Shown piece by piece: positions 1 through 5,626 of a stretch of 5,626 bases of DNA. The DNA lies in contig CAZMVU010000261.1 in NCBI GenBank assembly GCA_964569295.1, positions 1-5,626 on the forward strand, written 5' to 3'. Origin of the DNA: CAZMVU01 sp964569295. Lineage in GTDB: Bacteria; Hydrogenedentota; Hydrogenedentia; Hydrogenedentales; JAGMZX01. Every line of letters begins with the position of its first letter. Position 1 is the stretch's first letter. The notes under the pieces are model-generated. The model saw only the letters and a program-made list of their open reading frames with translations. It had not been told where the DNA came from and made no database searches. Position numbers and translations under genes: made by a program.

Positions 1-26
1 GAGGCCAATTCTTGGTGTCAGCGTTT

Positions 27-203
27 CTACAGGGAATTCGCGCGGTTGCGAATCTGCCCTTGGTTTTGCACACGTACGGGATCGGCGCCGGTCTGGTCCT
101 GCGAGCGCGGGTGCGTGCGCTTGCCGCCGGGGGTCGTCGTGGCACAACCGGAACCGGCCGCCACAAGCACGGCCAGCAGCGGCAGTAGTAAGAAGCGTTT
201 CAT
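27..203 (-). CDS. Small lipoprotein, 58 aa, function unknown
   Basis: The predicted product is a short secreted lipoprotein. It opens with a basic n-region (MKR), a hydrophobic stretch (residues 4-16) and a lipobox-like end, A-A-G-S-G-C, with the lipidated Cys at residue 20. The mature part is only 39 residues. It starts CATTTPGG and is rich in Arg, Gln and Asn, with a net positive charge of about four. Ala after the Cys fits outer-membrane sorting in Gram-negative bacteria. The ATG at 203 is preferred over an in-frame ATG at 245 because it puts the basic n-region at the very N-terminus, and because AAAAGG lies six bases upstream. The stop is TAG. It sits 60 bases downstream of the DUF2325-like gene on the same strand and may share its transcript. 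No known family is recognised. A spurious short ORF is possible, but signal peptide, lipobox and Shine-Dalgarno together make it likely real. Confidence 0.68.
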   Translation of the reverse strand: MKRFLLLPLLAVLVAAGSGCATTTPGGKRTHPRSQDQTGADPVRVQNQGQIRNRANSL

Positions 204-209
204 AGGACA

Positions 210-218
210 CCTTTTCCT
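210..218 (-). promoter_or_regulatory. Ribosome binding site of the small lipoprotein gene
   Basis: Read on the minus strand this is AGGAAAAGG, ending six bases before the ATG at 203. It contains two overlapping partial Shine-Dalgarno matches (AGGA and AAAAGG). It decides the start in favour of ATG 203 over the upstream in-frame ATG at 245. Confidence 0.6.
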
Positions 219-263
219 GTTGTGGCGGGGTTGCGCCAGCCTCATTGCCTAAACGGGCCATGG

Positions 264-1808
264 CTACGGCGCGCCGCCGGCTTTCAGTTGTTCACTGGCC
301 TGGCTGAGAATCTGCGCGGCGACCTGGTTGACGCCGTAGCCGGCGGGCAGGCGCACGAGGGGCTTGCCATACCGGTCGCAAAAGCCCTTGATTTCGCCGA
401 AGACGTGGCTCGACCAGCGGATGGCCAACAAGACGAGGGCGACGTCGGGCCGTGCAACGTACGGCTCGAAATTGTCGATGGACTGGTGCTTGTTCGTGGT
501 GAGCCACACCAGTTCGCTGAGCCCGAGGGCGGCCTCGATGGCTTGCTTCGCTTCCGGACGGGGATCGCCGCCAACCATGATGACGGTGCGCCCGCTCAGC
601 AGCGCGCTTACCTGGCGGATCTCGGCAGCCGGCCGGGCTTCGGGGGCGGCACCCTGGGTGGGGACGTTGAGGGCGGCATAGGCGTCTACCTCGCGCAGAA
701 TAAGCTGGAAGCCCACCTGTTCCTCGCCGAGGTCCGGCACATCATCGAAAATGGGCAGGAGAATGTTGCGCAGCTCGACATTGCTTGGTGCGATGCCCAG
801 CTCGATCAACTTCTCACACGAGTCGACAATCTTGCGCCAGTCGCCCGTATGATCGCTGTTGGGCTCGCGGCCGATTCGTTTGGCATGGTACCGGGCACGG
901 GAGAACAGTTGTTTGCGCTGCTTCGCCTGGTTGCGCAGTTCATGGAAGGCATTGTCGAGTTCCTCGATGCGGCGCTGCAGGTCGGCGAAATCCTGGGGGT
1001 TGGCGGCCTGGGAGACCCGCATGTACCGCTCCATGTAGATTTGCTGTTCGTAGCACACGCGCCGCAGCCACATGAACATCTTTTCCTGGTCCGGGTCGGT
1101 GCCAAAGCCCACGTCGAGCACGGCTATGCGCAAGGCGGACTGCGCTTCGGCCGCAAGCTCGAGGGCCCGCTCGAAATGCGAGGGGGCCTCGTCGGCGTGG
1201 GCGAGCAGTTCCTTTACCAGCGCCGCACTGCGGGCCACGTTCTCGAAGGCTTCGCTCAGCAGGTCCCAGTCCTGCGAGGCGCTCAGGCTGGGCGAGGGCC
1301 CGCTCGGGTGGTTCATCCAGAGGAAGCAGTCGGGCAGTTCCTTGGCTTGGCGGATCATCTCCTGATCGCGCGGGGCGATCTCGACTTCGCGGTCGGCGCC
1401 CCGCTCCATCAGGGCGATGCGCTCGAGCGCCCAGCGGCACGCCTCGGCCTTGAGGGTGCACCGCTGCTCGATAAGGCCCAGCTCTTCGTTGGGGATGGGC
1501 TGCGCCTGCCACGCGGGCGCCGGCGCGGGTTCGGGGGTGGTCGTGGGCTCGCTCGCGCGGAAAGGGCTTTCCGCCAGGCCCTGGCGCAACTGGTCCAGCA
1601 CTTCGGGCGCGACCGGTTCGCGGGCAGGCTGATCGGTCTCGGCGGCGGATCTTTGGGTGGGCTGCTCCTCTGCTTCTACGGCCTCGAGAAACCCGGTAAA
1701 CGCCTTGGCCGCCGCCAGCAGATGCCGCCGCAGTTCCGCGTCTTCCCGGGCCCGTTCTGCCAGGTATTGCGTCAGCCCGGCCAGATGTTCCAGAAAATCC
1801 TCTTGCAT
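264..1808 (-). CDS. Helical protein with C-terminal DUF2325-like domain, function unknown
   Basis: The 514-residue product is predicted cytoplasmic, with no signal peptide or membrane segment. Residues 1-50 are helical and charged. A variable linker at about 50-110 includes a Pro/Ala/Thr-rich stretch at about 87-106. Residues 110-330 are mostly alpha-helical, with charged heptad-like segments near 270-312. After a second loose linker (about 380-400), residues 407-502 form an alternating beta-alpha domain that I recognise as DUF2325-like. It starts TVIMVGGDPRPEAK, followed by RPDVALVLLAIRW, SSHVFGEIKGFCDRYGKP and LVRLPAGYGVNQVA. The Gly-Gly-x-x-Arg turn after the first strand (G413, G414, R417) suggests a Rossmann-type fold. 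DUF2325 has no established activity, so none is assigned. The start is uncertain: ATG 1808 has only a weak AAAGA upstream, and GTG codons at 1811, 1823 and 1844 are in frame, the last giving 526 residues. The stop is TAG. It follows the phosphodiesterase gene by 70 bases. Confidence 0.8.
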   Translation of the reverse strand: MQEDFLEHLAGLTQYLAERAREDAELRRHLLAAAKAFTGFLEAVEAEEQPTQRSAAETDQPAREPVAPEVLDQLRQGLAESPFRASEPTTTPEPAPAPAWQAQPIPNEELGLIEQRCTLKAEACRWALERIALMERGADREVEIAPRDQEMIRQAKELPDCFLWMNHPSGPSPSLSASQDWDLLSEAFENVARSAALVKELLAHADEAPSHFERALELAAEAQSALRIAVLDVGFGTDPDQEKMFMWLRRVCYEQQIYMERYMRVSQAANPQDFADLQRRIEELDNAFHELRNQAKQRKQLFSRARYHAKRIGREPNSDHTGDWRKIVDSCEKLIELGIAPSNVELRNILLPIFDDVPDLGEEQVGFQLILREVDAYAALNVPTQGAAPEARPAAEIRQVSALLSGRTVIMVGGDPRPEAKQAIEAALGLSELVWLTTNKHQSIDNFEPYVARPDVALVLLAIRWSSHVFGEIKGFCDRYGKPLVRLPAGYGVNQVAAQILSQASEQLKAGGAP

Positions 1809-1878
1809 CACACGTTCTTTCACGCTGGCCGGGATCCGCTGCACCCGCGGTACCGGCTGGTGGGCAGGGCTGCCCGGT

Positions 1879-2652
1879 TTACGGGGCCAGTACCGCGAGT
1901 ACGGTATCGAGGTCGTCGGTAAGAATATAGTCGACGCCCGCCTCGGCGAGTTCTTCGATGGTTTCCGGGCTGTCGTCGCAACACCAGTTCACGCGCACGC
2001 CGGCCGCGTGCAGCCGTTCCACATGGGCTGCGATGTTCTCATAGCCCGTGCGCTTGTGGAGTTGAATGAACTCCGCGCCCAACGCAATCGTCGTCTCTAT
2101 GTAGCCGGTGCGGTCGCCCATCTGGCGCGACATGTTGCAGGTCATGATCTCGGGCACGGCGGCACGGGCCTCGGCGATCTGGTCCACCGAGCAGGCCAGA
2201 AAACACTGCGCGAGACGGTCCATGTCCGCGATGACCCGGGCTGCGGCCGGCGCGATATCCGGGCCGGTCTTGCAGTGGACATTGCACAGGATGTGCTCGG
2301 GGATGGCCTCGAGCGCCTCGCGCAAGGTGGGCGCCCGGGCTCCCGCGAACTTCGCATCAAACCAGCTTCCCGCATCGAGCGCGCGGATTTCCTCGAAGGT
2401 CATCTCCGCCACTTTGCCCGTGCCGTCCGTGGTTCGGTCGACCGTGCTGTCGTGCATGATCACCAAGCGGTCATCCGTAGTCAGGTGGACGTCGAATTCA
2501 ATCATAGCCGCGCCCTTCTCGACCGCCGAAGCAAAGGCCGGGATGGTGTTTTCTGGCGCGCTGGCCTTGTCGCCCCGGTGGGCGCAGGCGTACGTGGCGC
2601 TGGCCGCATCCCAGGCAACCAGCACAAAAAAAGCGACAATCAGGTTTCGCAT
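1879..2652 (-). CDS. Secreted glycerophosphodiester phosphodiesterase (GDPD family)
   Basis: This enzyme family hydrolyses deacylated phospholipid head groups (glycerophosphodiesters) to glycerol 3-phosphate and an alcohol, using a metal-dependent TIM barrel. The 257-residue length is typical of the UgpQ/GlpQ superfamily. Residues 1-19 look like a Sec signal peptide ending Ala-Ser-Ala, so the enzyme probably acts in the periplasm or outside the cell. Family motifs are in order: AHRG (24-27, catalytic His25), PENT (33-36), IEFDVHLT (51-58, metal ligands Glu52 and Asp54), MHD (66-68, catalytic His67), DRTTDGTG (72-79) and a C-terminal GVDYILTD (239-246). The segment that is usually N-x-E-x-K reads NVHCK (124-128), placing His126 where a metal-binding Glu is expected. 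The protein has eight cysteines, unusually many for its size. The ATG is preceded by GGAGGG at six bases, a strong site. The substrate cannot be told from sequence, and the family also contains non-GDPD lipases. Confidence 0.93.
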   Translation of the reverse strand: MRNLIVAFFVLVAWDAASATYACAHRGDKASAPENTIPAFASAVEKGAAMIEFDVHLTTDDRLVIMHDSTVDRTTDGTGKVAEMTFEEIRALDAGSWFDAKFAGARAPTLREALEAIPEHILCNVHCKTGPDIAPAAARVIADMDRLAQCFLACSVDQIAEARAAVPEIMTCNMSRQMGDRTGYIETTIALGAEFIQLHKRTGYENIAAHVERLHAAGVRVNWCCDDSPETIEELAEAGVDYILTDDLDTVLAVLAP

Positions 2653-2783
2653 ACTATTCCCTCCAGTGGCCCGCCCCGCCCAAGAAGGGCGCGGCCGCTT
2701 CCGGTTTGTCTCAGGTTCGACAGGGTGTTCAACCGTTGGTCGCGCTCATTGTAGAACGGGGCGCGCGGCCGCTGGGCAGACCC
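2653..2783 (-). other. Intergenic gap between alaS and the phosphodiesterase gene
   Basis: This 131-base gap is the longest between genes here. It holds the GGAGGG site, a small hairpin (5-base stem CGCCC/GGGCG, loop of five, 2677-2691) without a T-run, and an isolated TACAAT hexamer (minus strand, 2748-2753) that resembles a -10 box but has no matching -35 about 17 bases upstream. A decamer GCGCGGCCGC occurs twice, at 2689-2698 and 2763-2772. I see no intrinsic terminator after alaS. Read-through from alaS, or a weak internal promoter, are both possible. Confidence 0.4.
2659..2664 (-). promoter_or_regulatory. Strong Shine-Dalgarno of the phosphodiesterase gene
   Basis: On the minus strand this reads GGAGGG, six bases before the ATG at 2652. 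It is the best ribosome binding site in the window. It confirms the start that includes the complete signal peptide. Confidence 0.85.
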
Positions 2784-5417
2784 TTATGCAATAAGTCCTT
2801 TCACCACCTCGGGCGCTTTCGCGATGGCCTCGGGCAGTTTGGCGGGGTCTTTGCCGCCGGCCTGGGCCATGTCGGGCCGGCCGCCGCCGCCGCCACCCAC
2901 GATGGGCGCAAGCTGCTTTACGATGTCGCCGGCCTTCACCTTCGCCGTGAGGTCTTTCGAGACGCCCACGCACAAGGCCGCCTTTTCGCCGTCGGCCGCA
3001 CCGAGCACGATGACGCCGCTGTGCAATTTATCGCGCAGTTGGTCCATGACGCCGCGCAGGCTTTTCGCGTCTTGCCCGGGGACCTCGGCGGCGAGGAGCT
3101 TCACGCCGTCCGCGATTTCCTGCACCTGGCTCATGTAGTCGGTCGAGGCGCCGGTGGCGGCGGCCTGCTTCCATTTCTGTACGTCGCGGGCGAGCTTCCG
3201 GTTCTCCTCGATCAACGTCTTGACACGCTGGGCCACTTCGTCCTGGTGCACACTCATCATGCGGGAGAGTTCCGAGAGCTGCCGGTCCCGCGCCTGGATG
3301 ACGTCGACCGCGTGCTCGCCGCACACCGCCTCGATGCGCCGCACACCCGCGGCGATGGCGGTCTCGGCGAGGATTTTGAAGTAGCCGATGACGCCGGTAC
3401 GGGGGACGTGCGTGCCGCCGCACAGTTCCATACTGGTATCGCCCACGGTGACTACGCGCACGACGTCGGCGTATTTCTCGCCGAAGAGGGCCATGGCGCC
3501 GGCCTTGCGCGCTTCCTCGAGTTTCTTCTCGGCGGTGGCCACGGGCTCGTCGAGGCGGATGTAGCGGTTCACGAGCCGCTCGATATCTTGCAGGCGCGCC
3601 TCATCGATGCCCTCGAAGTGGGTGAAGTCGAACCGCAGCCGGTCCGGCGCCACGAGCGAACCGGCCTGGTGTATGTGGTCGCCGAGCACATTGCGCAATG
3701 CCGCCTGGAGGAGGTGCGTGGCCGTGTGGTGGTTGCGGATGCGGTCCCGGCGGTCCGCGTCGACCCGCGCGTCCACGCGGTCGCCCACGCGCAACACGCC
3801 GCGGTTCATTGTCGCCGTGTGTACCGACAAGCCCTCGACCGGCTTGTAGGTGTTAGCGATGTGCGCGTTGCCGTCGGGTGCGTCGAAGGTGCCCGTATCG
3901 CCCACCTGGCCGCCGGCCTCGGCGTAGAAGGGCGTCTTGTCGAGGACAAACTCGCCCTCCTCGCCCTCGGTGAGCTGCTCGGCGCGCTGGCCGTCTTTCA
4001 CGATAGCGGCAACGGTGGCCTGGGTCTCGGACTCCTCGTAGCCGGTGAATGGGGTCTCGCCGATTTCCTGGCGCAGCTCGCGATAGACCGGGGAAATTTC
4101 CGCGGCGCCCGTGCCGGTCCACGCGCCCCGCGCCTGCGCCCGCTGCCGCTCCATGGCCGCCTTGAAACCTTCCTGGTCGATGGCGTAGCCGCGGTCCTCC
4201 GCGATGTCGCCCGCGAGATCCATGGGAAAACCGAAGGTGTCGTAGAGCCGGAAGAGTTCTTCGCCCGGGATCGCCTTCTCGCCCTGCTTCTCGAGCTTGC
4301 CGCAGATGTCGTCGAGCAGGTCCATACCGCGGGCGAGGGTCGAGGCGAAGCGGTCCTCTTCGGTCTGGACGACCTTATGAATCTGCGTGCGGCCGTCCTC
4401 GAGCTCGGGGTACTGGTGTGCCATCAGCTCGATGACCGTGCCGCACACGTCGTGGAGGAAGGGTTTCTCGAGCCCGAGCTCACGCCCGAAGCGCGCACCG
4501 CGCCGCAGGATGCGCCGGAGCACATAGCCGCGCCCCTCGTTGCTCGGGAGGATGCCGTCGGCAATCATGAAGCTGAGCGCGCGCACATGGTCCGCGATCA
4601 CCCGGAACGGCACCGGGTTGTCCGTATAGCGCACCTTGGTGAGGGTCTGCGTCCTCTCGATGATCGGGAATATGCCGTCCGTATCGAAGACCGTCGGCTT
4701 GTCCTGGAGTAATGCGGCGAGGCGCTCGAGGCCCATGCCGGTGTCGATGCCGCGGTTCTTCAGCGGCGGGCGCGCGCCGTCGGGCTGCTGGTCGAACTGG
4801 GGAAACACCAGATTCCAGAATTCGAGGAAGCGCTCGTGGGGGTCGTTCTCCGGGTCGGCATGCGGGTCGATTTCCACGCCCTTATCGAACAGCAGCTCGG
4901 AACATGGGCCGCATGCGCCCGTTTCACCGGCGGGGCCCCAGAAGTTTTCCTTGTCGCCCAGCCGGAAGATGCGCTCCGGCGGAATGCCGATCGCCGTGTT
5001 CCAGATGCCGTAGGCCTCGTCATCGTCCGTGTATACGGACACCACAATGCGATCGCCAGGCAGGCCGAGCACCTGGGTCGAGTATTCCCACGCCCACGCG
5101 ATGGCCTCCTGCTTGAAGTAGTCGCCAAACGAGAAGTTGCCCAGCATCTCGAAGAAGGTGAGGTGACGCGAGGTCTTGCCCACTTCGTCGAGGTCGTTGG
5201 CCTTACCGCCAGCGCGCAGGCACTTCTGCGAGGTGGCCGCGCGCCGGTAGGGCACGGGCGCCTCGCCGGTGTAATACGGCTTGAACTGTACCATGCCCGC
5301 GCTCGTGAACAGGAGCGTTGGGTCGTTGCGCGGCACAATGGTGTCGCTGCGCTCGATGGCGTGGTTGCGCTCGCGAAAGAATTCGAGGAAACTCGCGCGT
5401 ATGTCGTCGGTTTTCAC
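2784..5417 (-). CDS. alaS: Alanyl-tRNA synthetase (alanine--tRNA ligase)
   Basis: This class II synthetase charges tRNA-Ala with alanine in the cytoplasm and clears mischarged Ser- and Gly-tRNA-Ala. The 877 residues are full length (E. coli has 876). The catalytic domain (about 1-250) begins DIRASFLEFF and shows FTSAGMVQFKPYYTG (37-51), motif 2 with SQKCLRAGGK (63-72) and motif 3 with GIDTGMGLERLA (223-234). A helical tRNA-binding domain follows to about 460. The editing domain carries HHTATH (563-568) and CGGTH (666-670), giving the zinc and editing residues His564, His568, Cys666 and His670 at the same numbers as I recall for E. coli. A coiled coil (about 711-752) leads to the C-terminal C-Ala/DHHA1 domain with a six-Gly run (841-846) and RPDMAQAGG. 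The start is GTG at 5417, with GGAGAAG seven bases upstream. No promoter of standard form is evident. It is the first gene of a possible four-gene minus-strand run. Confidence 0.99.
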   Translation of the reverse strand: MKTDDIRASFLEFFRERNHAIERSDTIVPRNDPTLLFTSAGMVQFKPYYTGEAPVPYRRAATSQKCLRAGGKANDLDEVGKTSRHLTFFEMLGNFSFGDYFKQEAIAWAWEYSTQVLGLPGDRIVVSVYTDDDEAYGIWNTAIGIPPERIFRLGDKENFWGPAGETGACGPCSELLFDKGVEIDPHADPENDPHERFLEFWNLVFPQFDQQPDGARPPLKNRGIDTGMGLERLAALLQDKPTVFDTDGIFPIIERTQTLTKVRYTDNPVPFRVIADHVRALSFMIADGILPSNEGRGYVLRRILRRGARFGRELGLEKPFLHDVCGTVIELMAHQYPELEDGRTQIHKVVQTEEDRFASTLARGMDLLDDICGKLEKQGEKAIPGEELFRLYDTFGFPMDLAGDIAEDRGYAIDQEGFKAAMERQRAQARGAWTGTGAAEISPVYRELRQEIGETPFTGYEESETQATVAAIVKDGQRAEQLTEGEEGEFVLDKTPFYAEAGGQVGDTGTFDAPDGNAHIANTYKPVEGLSVHTATMNRGVLRVGDRVDARVDADRRDRIRNHHTATHLLQAALRNVLGDHIHQAGSLVAPDRLRFDFTHFEGIDEARLQDIERLVNRYIRLDEPVATAEKKLEEARKAGAMALFGEKYADVVRVVTVGDTSMELCGGTHVPRTGVIGYFKILAETAIAAGVRRIEAVCGEHAVDVIQARDRQLSELSRMMSVHQDEVAQRVKTLIEENRKLARDVQKWKQAAATGASTDYMSQVQEIADGVKLLAAEVPGQDAKSLRGVMDQLRDKLHSGVIVLGAADGEKAALCVGVSKDLTAKVKAGDIVKQLAPIVGGGGGGRPDMAQAGGKDPAKLPEAIAKAPEVVKGLIA

Positions 5418-5560
5418 GGGCTATCTTCTCCAACCGGGGTTACTTACACAGGATGCGGAAAGCCGGAAGGGTATCAAAAAAACACCCACCCATGCACATC
5501 GGGGACGCCGTGGCGCGAAGGTTTTTTATCTATTTGTGCCGTACACGCCAGTGGGGTTTC
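5418..5560. other. Non-coding region upstream of alaS
   Basis: No gene is supported here on either strand. On the minus strand a GC-rich stretch ending GGGTGGGTG runs into seven Ts (5482-5476), and on the plus strand GGCGCGAAGG runs into six Ts (5522-5527). The two tracts form a 7-base inverted repeat (AAAAAAC / GTTTTTT). The leader presumably holds the alaS promoter, but I found no -35/-10 pair with good spacing. TTGATA at 5479-5474 on the minus strand has no partner 16-18 bases downstream. No T-box element is present: GGGTGG occurs but is not followed by the ACCGCG part of the motif. Confidence 0.4.
5425..5431 (-). promoter_or_regulatory. Shine-Dalgarno deciding the GTG start of alaS
   Basis: On the minus strand this reads GGAGAAG, ending seven bases before the GTG at 5415-5417. 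The protein from this GTG begins at the usual AlaRS N-terminus, so the non-ATG start is well supported. No in-frame ATG near the N-terminus offers an alternative. Confidence 0.8.
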
Positions 5561-5583
5561 GGCTCGCGGGTACGCTCGCCCTC
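5561..5583. repeat. Direct repeat, copy 1 (23 bases)
   Basis: This copy starts GGCTCGCGGGTA and ends GCTCGCCCTC. It is identical over 23 bases to the copy at 5604-5626. The hexamer GCTCGC occurs twice inside the unit, 12 bases apart. The similarity extends leftwards as GTTTC here against GTTTCC before copy 2, a one-base length difference. The unit is not an evident inverted repeat. Confidence 0.85.
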
Positions 5584-5603
5584 CCTGGGGACCACCTGTT
5601 TCC

Positions 5604-5626
5604 GGCTCGCGGGTACGCTCGCCCTC
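5604..5626. repeat. Direct repeat, copy 2 (23 bases, at window edge)
   Basis: This copy is an exact match to 5561-5583, with start-to-start spacing of 43 bases and 20 bases of different sequence between. It runs to the last base of the window, so both its true length and the number of further copies are unknown. The region has no gene, so the repeat is intergenic as far as can be seen. Confidence 0.85.

Noticed and set aside
5..15. Short CCAA-TTC-TTGG inverted repeat downstream of the lipoprotein gene
   Set aside because: A 4-base AT/GC stem with a 3-base loop and no following T-run on the minus strand is too weak to call a terminator, and the window ends before more can be seen.
222..1922. 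Long plus-strand open frame of 566 codons opposite the DUF2325-like gene
   Set aside because: Its translation shows no recognisable domain, while the minus strand encodes a protein with a recognisable C-terminal domain. Long antisense open frames are a common by-product of GC-rich codon usage.
2710..2725. GGTTCGA resembling a tRNA T-loop
   Set aside because: The flanking bases do not pair into a T-arm and no acceptor, D or anticodon arm can be drawn around it.
2689..2772. Twice-occurring decamer GCGCGGCCGC in the alaS-phosphodiesterase gap
   Set aside because: A self-complementary GC-only core recurs easily by chance in GC-rich DNA, and the flanking bases differ. It does not look like an attachment site or an artificial junction.
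2881..2894. CCG triplet repeat inside alaS
   Set aside because: It encodes the run of glycines that is a normal conserved feature of the AlaRS C-terminal domain, so it needs no special explanation.
2706..4712. Long plus-strand open frame of 668 codons opposite alaS
   Set aside because: It lies entirely against the highly conserved alaS coding sequence and its translation is a repetitive mix of Val, Ala, Gly, Arg and His typical of a mirror frame.
5480..5490. T-box-like GGGTGG in the alaS leader
   Set aside because: Only the first six bases of the T-box core match. The ACCGCG part, an antiterminator and a leader of the needed form are missing.
5561..5626. Possible CRISPR array (23-base repeat, 20-base spacer)
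   Set aside because: Both repeat and spacer are shorter than usual, only two copies are visible, no cas gene is in the window, and the flanking similarity differs by an indel. It cannot be fully excluded because the array would continue outside the window.

Overview
The window looks like ordinary chromosome from a GC-rich bacterium with a Gram-negative type of envelope. The envelope inference rests on one secreted enzyme with a signal peptide and one short lipoprotein with an N-terminal lipobox. Codon third positions are dominated by G and C in every gene, so nothing suggests recent transfer. The exact lineage cannot be fixed from the sequence. A GC-rich direct repeat at the right edge resembles intergenic repeats I associate with large environmental genomes (planctomycete, verrucomicrobial or Hydrogenedentes-like), but that is only an impression.

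All four supported genes lie on the minus strand and read from right to left. First is alaS (2784-5417), a complete alanyl-tRNA synthetase of 877 residues with a GTG start and intact synthesis and editing motifs. After a 131-base gap comes a secreted glycerophosphodiester phosphodiesterase (1879-2652), which carries a His where the family usually has a metal-binding Glu. Next is a largely alpha-helical protein of about 514 residues with a C-terminal DUF2325-like Rossmann-type domain (264-1808). Last is a 58-residue lipoprotein (27-203). The gaps between the last three are 60 to 70 bases, no convincing terminator separates any of the genes, and three of the four starts have a clear Shine-Dalgarno sequence. 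A single transcript is therefore plausible but not shown.

The products do not form an obvious pathway: a translation enzyme, a phospholipid head-group scavenging hydrolase, an uncharacterised DUF2325 protein and an orphan lipoprotein. The 209 bases to the right of alaS are non-coding. They contain an A-tract and a T-tract bracketing a GC-rich segment, then two exact copies of a 23-base sequence 43 bases apart, the second cut by the window edge.

I found no convincing new multi-gene system. The points most worth a second look are the right-edge repeat, the altered metal-ligand position in the phosphodiesterase and the uncharacterised DUF2325 protein.
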